From NCBI GenBank assembly GCA_047495785.1, contig JBLDXI010000030.1, positions 1,054,001 through 1,118,000 of the forward strand: DNA of 64,000 nucleotides. The letters are read 5' to 3'. The stretch's first letter is position 1. The number at the start of each line of letters is the position of its first letter. Below the pieces are notes generated by a model. It saw only the letters and a list, made by a program, of their open reading frames with translations, did no database searches and was not told the origin of the DNA. Position numbers and translations under genes: made by a program. Below, in pieces: positions 55,246-64,000 of the stretch. The DNA comes from Lepidodermella squamata (Eukaryota > Gastrotricha).

Positions 55246-57633
55246 TCAATTTTTGAAAGTTGATTTGTTAGCAAAAACGATCACGGTGCTTGCACAGCAG
55301 AATATCAATGCAGCTGCCGCGACAACTTCGTGCTGAGTGACAGGATTCTTGAAAACGAACAGTATGATTATCGCCGCAAAGAATATGAGCGAGGAGTTAA
55401 CGCTAGCCAATCTCAGCTGTGTAAGACCAGCCGTCCGTTTCGATAACTTAACACCCCGCAATTCATAGGCTAATAGCAGCGATCCAATTAGGAGAAGAAC
55501 ATGAAGCGACGCAAACGCAGCAAGCCAAGCCGTCTGATTAGCCGAGGAGCATGCGATGAGCAAATCCGAGACGAAGATGTCGGCTTTCTCATCGTATCGA
55601 GCAGTATTCGCGTAGTTGACGAAAAGAGCAGATTTGCCGTCAACTGCGAACCAGGACGCGATTAAAATCACGTTCAAAAGAATGAAAAAAACAGCGGTAA
55701 ATACAACTTTTTTCCCAGATCGCCGATCAAGAAAAGCTCTATTTTCTATTAATCTCCTATGTTTGATTTGAGGTGAAGCTATTATTGCAGATCCTTGAGT
55801 AGTCATGCTAACACCCGGTTGATTCCTATTTCTCTGGTTTGGATAAGTTTTGGCCAGTTGAACTGGTGTTTGTCTGGAGAGATACATTGCGAGCAAATGA
55901 GCAAAGCAAGTAGCATTAAAAATGGAAAAGCCAATGATCAACAATGAGAACCGGGCTATACAAAGGCTGTTGCTGTTATTTAGTGAATTAGGATTAGTAA
56001 AGTCAAGAACAAAAGTAACAGCTGATCCCATCATCAGGAGCAATGCGGTGCAAAGTGGAAGAAGCTTAGTCAACCTTTTTAGCCATACCAACCTCGCAGC
56101 AATAACTATTTGCAATGTTGAAAAAAATCCAGCTAGCGTTATAATCGTAATTCTAATCAATAAACTCGAGGTTCCAATTTCGCTCTTTAGGCCCCAGGAA
56201 TCGTTCGGAGGATGTCCCGGTCTCGAGGCGAAAAACCAGGTTGGATCTGCTAGTTTCTGAAGCAAAAAAGATTGACTAGTGTGAGGATCTGGTTTTACTT
56301 TCGAAACTTTGTACAGCAACCGGCCGATACCATTAGTCCCCATCGCCCATTGTTTGATGTGTTGGACTTCGTTGTCGAATTCAATCCTCTCGGAGTAAGA
56401 CTTCAGACCCCCTCTTAATCCGCTGTACTGAACGTTGGCAGCACTTTCATTCACAATTTTCGATACTTTTTCAGGAAATCTTTCGTAGTCTGAGAGGGTC
56501 ATGTTTTGCTTCTGGAGAAGTTTTTCCGCCCCGTCCAGGGTAACAATCGCTTGAAGCATTGCGTCATGACATCGAGAGCGGTAAGAGAAGCCATAAGGGT
56601 TGACAAATTTCGTTGGAATTTTCGTGACTTCGCTGACTAGCGCATCTAATCTTGCATCGAATTCATGGATATTGTAACCAAGTGTTGATCTCAAGTTTTG
56701 GTCCTCAGCTGTAACTTGCCACTCGACAGAGCCGATGAAAAAGGTCGATCTCAGCTGTGATAAGACAATCTCCTTCGGACAGATGAATTTAAGGAATTCG
56801 ATTAGTTCGTGCTCGCTAAGAATATTTGGGCCACGTAAGATGAAAATATACCCATTCTCTGGGGTGATACCTATCTTGTGCCAGGTGCAAAAAGTTTCGA
56901 ATAGAACTTCGTACAAAGATAGATAGATGACGATTATCCGAACATTAGCTGCCTTCAAAGACGCGAAAGAATCATCGATAGCTGGGTATTGATTGAACCA
57001 AACTACTTGAATTCCCTCTCTGCTCAACACTTTGTAAGCGTAGTGGGAACTCATATCATCGTAAGAAAAAAGGGACGTCGCAACAATTGCAACTCTATTC
57101 CACCCTCCAACTTCCCTGATAAATTTTACGACTGAATAGGTAGTCATTTCGTCTGAAATTGCGCTGCGGTAGAAGTTGGGATAGATTCGACGATTTCCTG
57201 AGAAAACAGGCCAGTTGCATCCTGTTGCAATGTTGACCATATTATAGATATGCGCGAAAGCTCCGAGGTACAGACACCCGTTTTGACTAAAGGTACCTAC
57301 AAAAACTGGACTGGTCGTGACGATTGACTCAGCAGTTATCTCGCGAGCTCCTTCCTTATCGATGAATTCGAAGAAGTTTTTCAAAGCATTGCCGAAAACA
57401 CTTGGTGTATCTTCACCATCGTCCATATAGGTGACATTCAAATAATAGTCTTTCAGAACATCACTTCGGTTGTTTGCTTCGTTCGCAGCTACTTGCATAG
57501 CTAACTCGCAAAGAGGACCTCCCATAGGTTCCATTTTCAGCAAAGGTACTAGAGCGAGCATTGATATGATTTTGGGTTTTGCTGCAGTTGTAAAAATCGT
57601 TGCTATGAGCAATACAACAATAGTATAGTACAT
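55246..57633 (-). CDS. GABA-B-like class C G-protein-coupled receptor
   Basis: 795 residues in one intronless frame. A signal peptide (MYYTIVVLLIATIFTTAAKP) is followed by a Venus-flytrap ligand domain of about 450 residues (LVPLLKMEPMGGPLCELAMQ, GCNWPVFSGNRRIYPNFYR, DEMTTYSVVKFIREVGGWN). Seven hydrophobic segments follow from about residue 490: LLIRITIITLAGFFSTLQIV, LPLCTALLLMMGSAVTFVL, ARFSLLIIGFSIFNATCFA, VFTAVFFILLNVILIASWF, LAAFASLHVLLLIGSLLLA, SSLIFFAAIIILFVF and VVAAAALIFCCASTVIVF. There is no Cys-rich linker between flytrap and membrane domain, which points to the GABA-B-like branch rather than the glutamate, calcium-sensing or taste groups. The C-terminal tail is very short. Ligand unknown. 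It is the only non-channel receptor in the array. Confidence 0.88.
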   Translation of the reverse strand: MYYTIVVLLIATIFTTAAKPKIISMLALVPLLKMEPMGGPLCELAMQVAANEANNRSDVLKDYYLNVTYMDDGEDTPSVFGNALKNFFEFIDKEGAREITAESIVTTSPVFVGTFSQNGCLYLGAFAHIYNMVNIATGCNWPVFSGNRRIYPNFYRSAISDEMTTYSVVKFIREVGGWNRVAIVATSLFSYDDMSSHYAYKVLSREGIQVVWFNQYPAIDDSFASLKAANVRIIVIYLSLYEVLFETFCTWHKIGITPENGYIFILRGPNILSEHELIEFLKFICPKEIVLSQLRSTFFIGSVEWQVTAEDQNLRSTLGYNIHEFDARLDALVSEVTKIPTKFVNPYGFSYRSRCHDAMLQAIVTLDGAEKLLQKQNMTLSDYERFPEKVSKIVNESAANVQYSGLRGGLKSYSERIEFDNEVQHIKQWAMGTNGIGRLLYKVSKVKPDPHTSQSFLLQKLADPTWFFASRPGHPPNDSWGLKSEIGTSSLLIRITIITLAGFFSTLQIVIAARLVWLKRLTKLLPLCTALLLMMGSAVTFVLDFTNPNSLNNSNSLCIARFSLLIIGFSIFNATCFAHLLAMYLSRQTPVQLAKTYPNQRNRNQPGVSMTTQGSAIIASPQIKHRRLIENRAFLDRRSGKKVVFTAVFFILLNVILIASWFAVDGKSALFVNYANTARYDEKADIFVSDLLIACSSANQTAWLAAFASLHVLLLIGSLLLAYELRGVKLSKRTAGLTQLRLASVNSSLIFFAAIIILFVFKNPVTQHEVVAAAALIFCCASTVIVFANKSTFKN

Positions 57634-57800
57634 CGATGCCCTATTTTTACTTGGTTAACCTGAAAAAATGATTGAAAATTGCTGTTTCTGTGAGATTGCG
57701 CTGCAGTTCGATCTTGCTAGCTCGGTATGGATCGGCCTAATTTCGTTCATCAGAGCTCAATGACAGATCAAATTTCGGAGTGGAGAGCACATTTTTCATT

Positions 57801-59009
57801 TTATTCCAGCATTAGAGAGAAAAAAACGATATCGATCACTAAAATAATAATACTTGCTCCTATAGCGATTGTAACATCCAAAAATCGATTCATTGACATT
57901 TTTACAGATTTGTGCAATTTAACAACTCGAGTTCTCGCAGATTCAGGAATGCTAGTGCTCAAACATGTATAAGCTGTTAGAAGTATTGCTACAATGAATT
58001 TAGCCGCTACCATGTATACGATGTAGACGTGATCTGAAGTTTTTGGCACCATGCCAAAAATCAACGTCAGAAATACCACGTAAGACAGAACGACAGTCAC
58101 GCAAAACGCTGATTGGTCTCGGTTCACTGGCTCAGCAATCAGTGAGACGACCTGGAGGAGAAACAGCGCTATGGTTGGGACGAAAATGTTGCAGACGTAG
58201 TAGCCACTCTTGCGTCGAAATCGGATCGTCATATTCATTCGCGAGACATCGTAATTCAGCTGAGCTGAAATATAAGTGGTATGCTCGAGTGGCTCGACAA
58301 CCGACCATATGTCAGAGTCAACGATGAAAGTATCCCGCGCTGAAGTGTCGATGTTGAATTTGTCGATGTGGAAAGTCACTTCCTTGTGATAATCGAATGC
58401 TTCGAAAATAATCGAGCAAACTTGAGTGTCGAAGGGGAATTTTCGGTAACTGAAGGCTGTGCAGGAAATGTCAAACCGGTCGTAAATGTCGGACAGAACT
58501 GTATTCGAAGCGAAAGGATAGAACCAAACCTGATCGTTTTTCCTCTGAGGCTTTGGCGTTTCGAAAGCTGTCATATGACCGATCCCAGGCGTCCATACAT
58601 ACTTAGCCGGGATGTACATGTAGAAATTATCATTGCGGGGAATGCTGCAGTCTGTTTCCGATAGCAGATCCGTACATTTCGGATTTTTGCATGGCAGCCT
58701 CCACATCATAGTTAGATGGGCTAGCAGCGATAGTTTTTGCTCCACATCATCGATGCCTACAAAGCGGAGAAGGGCCATTATGACGTTCACGACAAGCGGC
58801 TTGCTGTTATTTGAAAAGACCGCTTGCTCAACTGGGACGCATCTCGATCTGAAGGCTGGGCAAAACTCGGCGTAGTTTGCTTCCAATCTTTCAGAAATTG
58901 ATAAAGCCCCTTTCAACGCATGGATTTGCATCATACCATACGTGACGGTAGTGATCGAAAATATCAGTGTAGCTATAGCCATCGTGGTTTTTTCAATGGA
59001 TTCGATCAC
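57801..59009 (-). CDS. Cys-loop ligand-gated ion channel subunit
   Basis: 402 residues from ATG at 59009; internal Met codons (about residues 10, 26, 27) are alternative starts that would still leave a signal-like segment. The Cys-loop is CTAFSYRKFPFDTQVC. Loop A is VWTPGIGHMTAFET, with Phe for the common Tyr. M1-M2 is standard; M3 is VYIVYMVAAKFIVAILLTAY. The end is FSLMLE, without the usual Ser. The start is 243 bp from the divergent gene at 59252, so the two share an upstream region. Intact. Confidence 0.92.
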   Translation of the reverse strand: MIESIEKTTMAIATLIFSITTVTYGMMQIHALKGALSISERLEANYAEFCPAFRSRCVPVEQAVFSNNSKPLVVNVIMALLRFVGIDDVEQKLSLLAHLTMMWRLPCKNPKCTDLLSETDCSIPRNDNFYMYIPAKYVWTPGIGHMTAFETPKPQRKNDQVWFYPFASNTVLSDIYDRFDISCTAFSYRKFPFDTQVCSIIFEAFDYHKEVTFHIDKFNIDTSARDTFIVDSDIWSVVEPLEHTTYISAQLNYDVSRMNMTIRFRRKSGYYVCNIFVPTIALFLLQVVSLIAEPVNRDQSAFCVTVVLSYVVFLTLIFGMVPKTSDHVYIVYMVAAKFIVAILLTAYTCLSTSIPESARTRVVKLHKSVKMSMNRFLDVTIAIGASIIILVIDIVFFSLMLE

Positions 59010-59251
59010 TACTGAAGCTCAACAATGAAATGCTCTGATTAATGGATTGAAACCATGCTCGCAAATTTCCTGTCAAACAAACATAACCGATTATAAAATA
59101 GACCAGTGCCTGGTAAAATCACACAATATCGATCGTCTGGCTTTTAGTTTGAAACCTTAGATCGAGGATGATATACATTCATCAATCGGGCACATCTGCA
59201 TACAACAACCAGCCGAAGTAAGGTCGAAGTACCTAACAAGGTACAACCTTC
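59010..59251. promoter_or_regulatory. Shared divergent upstream region with conserved motif
   Basis: The 242 bp between two divergent channel genes contains GCAAATTTCCTGTCAAAC (59061-59078), the same core seen upstream of most other array members, and TTATAAAATAG at 59091-59101 in a position suitable as a TATA box for the plus-strand gene. Regulatory role is inferred only from conservation and position. Confidence 0.5.
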
Positions 59252-60427
59252 ATGATATTGATATACGCTCTGCTGATGTTATCTAAGCTCGCGTCGGTGA
59301 AAGCAGCTATATCAGCTGCTGGCAAGTTGCAGGCGAGATTCGCCGAATATTGCCCAGCTGTTTTGTCAAAATGCTTACCAACAGACCAAGCTCTTAATCC
59401 TAATAGCAGCCGTCCGATTTTTGTAAACATCACCATGGCCCTGCATCGCTTTGAAGGAATCGACGATGTGGAGCAAAAGCTGTCCTTACTAGCGTACATG
59501 TCTCTGTATTGGAATCTACCGTGCAAAGTTCCAAAATGCATCGATCTACTAACTGAAACAGAGTGCATGCCGGAAACTAATCACGAAGGGTTGTTTTTTC
59601 TCGTTCCGGCGATGGAGATTTGGACGCCGGTGATTTCTCATTTCACAGCTTACAATTCGCCGGTAATGGGTCGAAAATTGAGAGATCAGGTCTGGGTCTA
59701 TCCATTTGCCAATTCTAATGCATTAAATTATTTTATCTACGACCGCTTCGACGTATTCTGCACTTCCTTCAGCTACAGCCAATTTCCCTTCGATACGCAA
59801 TCCTGCTCCATAATTTTTGAATCTGATGATTTTTACAGCGACGTGCAGTTTCACCTGTATTCATTTGATATCGACGTATCAGCTCAAGATGGTTTCATTA
59901 CAAGCACTGATATCTGGTCGCTTGTTGAGCCACTCGAGTATAGCAGCTACTCATCCTTACAGGCAAAGGGCTCATACAGTGTTAACCGAATGAATATGAC
60001 GATCCGATTTCGCCGCAAGAGTGGCTACTACATCTGCAACATCTTCGTGCCTACCATCACATTGTTCATCCTTCAAGTCGTCTCTTTGATTGCCGAACCT
60101 GTGAATAGGGATCAATCAGCGTTTTGCGTGACAGTTGTGCTTTCTTACGTTGTTTTCCTGACATTGATTTTTAACATGATGCCTAAAACCTCGGACCATG
60201 TCTATCTGGTGTACATGGTCGCAGATAAATTCATCGTGGCAGTCCTTATCACGGCCTACACCTGTTTAAGCCCAAGTGTTCCTGCTTCACTAAAATCTCG
60301 TATTGTCAAGTTACACAAATCGCTGACTATGCCAATGCATCGGTTTATGGACCTGGCGATTGCTACAGCAGCAGGTCTTGCTGTAATGATCATTGATGCA
60401 GTTCTTTTCTCTCTGATGCTATCATGA
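59252..60427 (+). CDS. Cys-loop ligand-gated ion channel subunit
   Basis: 391 residues, signal MILIYALLMLSKLASVKA. The Cys-loop is CTSFSYSQFPFDTQSC, sharing the non-basic pair before FPFD with 38698-39861. HRFEGIDDVEQK has Glu where the others have Val or Ser. The pre-M1 segment is MTIRFRRKSGYYICN (Ile for Val). M2-M3 is FNMMPKTSDHVYLVYMVADK, adding an acidic residue (ADK for SAK or AAK) in M3. Last member of the array on the right. Intact. Confidence 0.93.
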   Translation: MILIYALLMLSKLASVKAAISAAGKLQARFAEYCPAVLSKCLPTDQALNPNSSRPIFVNITMALHRFEGIDDVEQKLSLLAYMSLYWNLPCKVPKCIDLLTETECMPETNHEGLFFLVPAMEIWTPVISHFTAYNSPVMGRKLRDQVWVYPFANSNALNYFIYDRFDVFCTSFSYSQFPFDTQSCSIIFESDDFYSDVQFHLYSFDIDVSAQDGFITSTDIWSLVEPLEYSSYSSLQAKGSYSVNRMNMTIRFRRKSGYYICNIFVPTITLFILQVVSLIAEPVNRDQSAFCVTVVLSYVVFLTLIFNMMPKTSDHVYLVYMVADKFIVAVLITAYTCLSPSVPASLKSRIVKLHKSLTMPMHRFMDLAIATAAGLAVMIIDAVLFSLMLS

Positions 60428-61094
60428 ACCTGGTTACTCCTTTGGTTATCAGATCAGCCTCTTGATCAGATACAAATGTCCTAATTATTGTGACCTCGGC
60501 ATTTTAAAAGTGCACCGGAGGCAAAAATTATTTCAAATGGCTTTCGAATCTAAGTGGTTCTCATCATTCCAGAAGTTTGCATATATTAACCCTTTCAGTG
60601 CCGAAGGACATATATGTCCTTCTCTGCAGAGAACAAGAGCAAATTAATAATAATATATTTTATACGTGGTACCCAGGTATATATTATCGCATATGCGTGC
60701 GCAAACAATGGCGACGCGCGCGCGTGTGTGTTGCGTTTGCGCTCGCCTCGAAGCGCGTGAGCACGCGGGACGTCGTTCCGCCCTCCTCGAAGCGCGCCCG
60801 CACATGTTATAAATCCGTAACAATCGACTTGAGTCAGCACCATCACCAATTTTTGAGCTCGAAAATAAACAACTTTGTTGTAGTAAATTTTTTATTTTTC
60901 GTCACGACGTCAACAGATGAGCTTTCAAAACTTAGAAAAATACGGAAAACATCGTTCATTTTGAAGGAAAAACGGTAGCGAGCCGGCTTCGACGACAATA
61001 TTATTATACAACAAAAACAACTTTGAAACAACACAAAAAAATAAATTTCTATCTAGCTACAGCAGAAGCGACGAAAATTGAAGAAAATTCAAGA

Positions 61095-63217
61095 TCACTT
61101 GGATGGAAAATACACTTTGTGGTGCCAGCGTTCAGAGCATTCGCCTACGTGTAAGGCTGGTGGGTTGCCGCTAGCATCGACGGGGCAAACCAGGCACTCG
61201 TAAGATGCCTTGGGTCTCTTGCACTGGACGCAAGTCCGTCGACCATTGTCCGGGATTTTTGTTGAGAAGTGAAGCGGAGGTCGCGCATTTTCTACCGAGT
61301 CTGCCGCAGCTGCGACGAAATTTCGCAGTTCATCGGACTGTTGAGGTTCAGGCCCGACCATGAGTTCAATGCAAGCGATCCGAAATTCGAGCCGGGTCAT
61401 CTTGCTGCCCGGGTTTTCCATCATATACATCTCGTAAGCATTCAGCATACTCCATTCATTTACATGATTATACAGCGGCATATACCATTTATAATGCTTC
61501 CTGTCGTTACCGTAGGCGGCAGCCTGAAAAATCAAAAATAATGAAAAAAAATCTGAAAATATAAAATTTACAAAAATATACTCACATTTTGATCAATCGC
61601 GTCAACTCCACCCATGAAGCAATTGTAATTATTTACATGATTCGGCTTCATACGAGGCTCAGCACTTTCATCGTCACGCTTCGCCTGGCCGTCATCATCA
61701 TCATCCAGGCGAGACCTTTTGGCCTCAGGTCCTGGTTCTTCGTCATTTTCGCGACGTCGCTTTTGTGTCACCGGCTTCGGCATCGCGTAAACCTCGAGGT
61801 CATCTTCGTCGCTTTCACTCGATTCAATCGATGCGAAACTCACGTCAAATTCGCTGCTGGAATCACCTTGGTCGGCCGAATCCTCGGGTGTTTCCGGTTC
61901 ATCGTTCACGCGGTCGGCACGTTCAGCGGCGAGCCTCATTTCTTCCGCTTGACGCTTGGCTCGATCAGCAGCTAACTGTAAGCGCTTTGGGAGAGGCACT
62001 TCAACCATTTCCGGGTAAAATTCAGTAGATATCATCAACACCGGGCGCTTATCCTGCCATTTCGACACGTAAACCGGGCCGCTTCGGAGCCAGAACAGCT
62101 CGTTTGGTTGAAGTTTTCTTGAAATTACGGCTTGAGGATTGCCTTTTCGCTTTGGATTCAAGGTACCTAAAATCAGGAAAGTTGCCATTTTCGTTGTAAA
62201 AACTGTGGTTATCTCTGACCTGTTACGAGAACTGCTTTCTCGAATAGGCATCGGGCAAGTTCGACGGAATTATAGAAGTTATCCATGAAAAGCGAGTGAA
62301 ATTTGTGCAGAAAATCTCGTATAAGCGCTAAAACCACAGAAGCAGTGTGGCCTTTTTTCGCATCGATGAAGTCTTTGGGCGAGTCAGCACCAGAATAAAC
62401 GGCGAATCGCAAAGCCATACTATTTTCAGAGTCGCTCAGCATGTAGATTTTCAACCCCCATCTGTCAAAAAAAGTTGTAAAATAATGAACATTTTTTTCT
62501 GAAATTTAAAAAATTTCGAAGCGCGGAAAAAGCGCGGAAAACGTTCAAAAACATGCTTACTTATGCTTTTTGTTCCTAATATATTGACGGAAGCCTAATC
62601 GCCCTTTGAAGCCAATCATTTGCTCATCGAGAGACAAATTTTTGCCAGGATTGTACACTCTTTTCATCACGTTGTTGAAATTGTCGATAATCGGTCGAAT
62701 CTGGAAAAATATTCGGAAATAAAAAAATAATTTATTATAATTGAAAAAATCCAACCTTCCAGAGCCGATCTCCGACTTCAAGTTCTGACTTTCTGCTATT
62801 GTCGACAAAATGCAGGCACGAGAGTATTTGCTGGAAGCGATTTCGGGACATGATATTGCCAAAAGCCGGCGTTTTCAAAAGCCAGCTTTGAGACCAGTAG
62901 CTGGCAAGTGTAGGCTTCACGATGATGCCCATCAAAAAACAAATACCAAGGAATTTCAAATATTCGTCAGGCGTAAGGTCTTTCCAGCCAATAATTCTCG
63001 CATTTGGCAGAGTATTATTTGCCAGTTTTTCTTTGGCATATCGGTTGGTTTCTTGGCATATCATGAGAATTATTGCTTGATTGATGAAAAGCTGAAGATA
63101 ACCGAGAGGATTTATTCGCGAAAGAGGCTTTTCAATCAACGCCCGAACACCGCGAAAGGTAAAATCGTTGTGGGGCGCTCGAGTTTGCGTCCATTCGTCA
63201 TCACCTGATGAGGCCAT
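61095..63217 (-). CDS. piggyBac transposase, five exons
   Basis: Exons 63217-62756, 62700-62561, 62461-62220, 62166-61586 and 61523-61095 join in phase with GT-AG ends to give 617 residues. The catalytic Asp contexts are present in order: SLDEQMIGFKGR (exon 2), LFMDNFYNSVELA (exon 3) and GGVDAIDQN (exon 4). VTGTLNPKRKGNP matches the conserved segment after the second Asp. Exon 4 contains a long Asp/Glu/Ser- and Lys/Arg-rich insertion (about 120 residues: SDEDDLEVY...KRRREN...RSRLDDDDDG) before the third Asp, which is unusual. The C-terminus has a Cys/His finger (CVQC, CLVC, HVGEC, RWH) of the kind that binds piggyBac ends. All key residues are present and no stops are seen, so it may be active. 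Confidence 0.93.
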
Positions 63218-63479
63218 GAGTATTTATTTCTTCAAAATTTCTGCAAATTGAAAATGAATTTTGATGCTATTTTTCGAAGCGCATGACTTCTTGGACTGCG
63301 AATGCCTCGATGCGCATGACTGATTTTTTGCGTGCAAATAGGACTTTCGCCCACAGTCGCCTGCCTATTCATCACGAAATTGCCGCGCCAAATTATGAAC
63401 GAACAAACGGTGACCGCAATTATTCAAAATTTTATTTCCGATGACAAAATTGCGGCAAACAGTAGAAAGCGACCAGGTA

Positions 63480-63560
63480 TTACAAAAATTAGCATGGAAA
63501 ATTACAAATTTACAAATTTTCAAATTTTCAAATTTTCAAATTACATTTATCGATTCTATT
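63480..63560. repeat. Short (T)CAAATTT tandem repeat
   Basis: ACAAATTTACAAATTTTCAA and further CAAATTTT units run from about 63503 to 63542, upstream of the transposase start. A simple repeat only. Confidence 0.6.
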
Positions 63561-63690
63561 CAACACTGTCGTTTTCAAAGAACAAAAATGGGCGCAGAAA
63601 AATTGATAAGAACAGATATATAAAGAATGAACAGAGAGTAACAATATATTTACAGATATATTACAGAAGGCAACGCAGAAGGCAACGCAT

Positions 63691-64000
63691 TCAAACGTTT
63701 CTTCGCGGGCGACCGCGCCCACGCTTCGGCTGGTTTGCTGGTTGATTCGGCTGCTGGTTCGGCTCGGCTAGGCCACGGAAGACGAACAACTGCGGCGGCG
63801 TGGCAGGACGGATCGGCGCAACAGCAGGAAGCTCGGCATCGGGAAGTTCGACGACTTGCGCTTGAGGTGTCGGGGGTCGAAAAGGCGAGATCGGAGCAGC
63901 CTGAGGTTCGTCAGCAACCTAGAATGATAAAGATATTATTCTATCTACCGATTTCCACGCGGCAATCACTTTACCTCATCAATGAACACCAGCAGCGGCG
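63691..64000 (-). CDS. 3' end of a proline-rich AT-hook gene (partial)
   Basis: Two exons: one enters from beyond 64000 and ends at 63975 (GATGAG|GTAAAG), and the terminal exon is 63918-63691 (TTCTAG|GTTGC, 42-56 nt intron class). Phase is kept (FIDE joined to VADEPQAAP). The encoded tail is rich in Pro, Ala and Gln and ends RGRGRPRRN before TGA, an AT-hook that binds the minor groove of AT-rich DNA. It is transcribed toward the transposase. It may be an extra gene of the piggyBac element or an unrelated host gene. The 5' part is outside the window. Confidence 0.6.

Larger units (their letters stand above)
60586..64000. mobile_element. piggyBac transposon, right end not seen
   Basis: The left end is TTAA (60586-60589) followed by CCCTTTCAGTGCCGAAGGAC, the typical piggyBac-style start, with a 20-nt palindrome GAAGGACATATATGTCCTTC at 60603-60622. 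The transposase lies inside on the minus strand. No matching inverted end with TTAA is found before 64000, so the right boundary given is only the window edge. The gene at 63691-64000 may be cargo or may lie outside. Confidence 0.75.

Overview
The window is eukaryotic, from a compact invertebrate genome. Spliced genes have 45-70 nt introns with GT..(T)TTCAG/CCAG boundaries, there are no bacterial operon signals, and animal-type neurotransmitter receptors dominate. Very short introns plus an expanded ligand-gated channel family would suit a nematode or another small-genome invertebrate, but the phylum is an inference I cannot fix from sequence alone.

The backbone is a tandem array of intronless Cys-loop (pentameric ligand-gated ion channel, pLGIC) genes of about 385-402 codons. 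Ten copies look intact (2854-4023, 34743-35930, 36427-37596, 38698-39861, 42524-43678, 44972-46141, 51467-52636, 53535-54713, 57801-59009, 59252-60427). Five are pseudogenes (591-1765, 2242-2700, 33080-34252, 41434-42290, 53075-53477) and one is a small fragment (64-131). All share a Cys-loop with 14 rather than 13 residues between the cysteines, four extra N-terminal-domain cysteines and a very short M3-M4 loop. A cassette of [pseudogene +][gene +][gene -] occurs three times (591-4023, 33080-37596, 41434-46141), so the array grew by segmental duplication and its first member died in every cassette. An intronless GABA-B-like class C receptor (55246-57633) sits inside the array.

Between the first and second cassettes lies about 28 kb of accessory sequence. 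It holds a spliced chimeric gene on the minus strand (6633-13965) that appears to join a signal peptide, a Sushi-like module, EGF modules, a CUB-like region and a Thr-rich stalk to a Cys-loop channel. That gene is interrupted by a 179-bp satellite array with a 5-unit higher-order repeat (9593-13078). It is followed by a dense field of foldback elements and MITEs (13.9-23 kb), a transposon-derived 631-residue protein (24337-26232), an unassigned multi-exon gene (28048-30105) and a six-exon secreted cysteine-rich protein (30914-32576).

Two autonomous DNA transposons interrupt the right half. One is a complete MULE (48104-51367, 9-bp TSD, about 110-bp TIRs) whose transposase is followed in frame, after one TAG codon, by an OTU-protease-like domain. 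The other is a piggyBac element with a five-exon transposase (61095-63217) whose left TTAA end is at 60586; its right end is not seen. The last 310 bases hold the 3' end of a proline-rich AT-hook gene.
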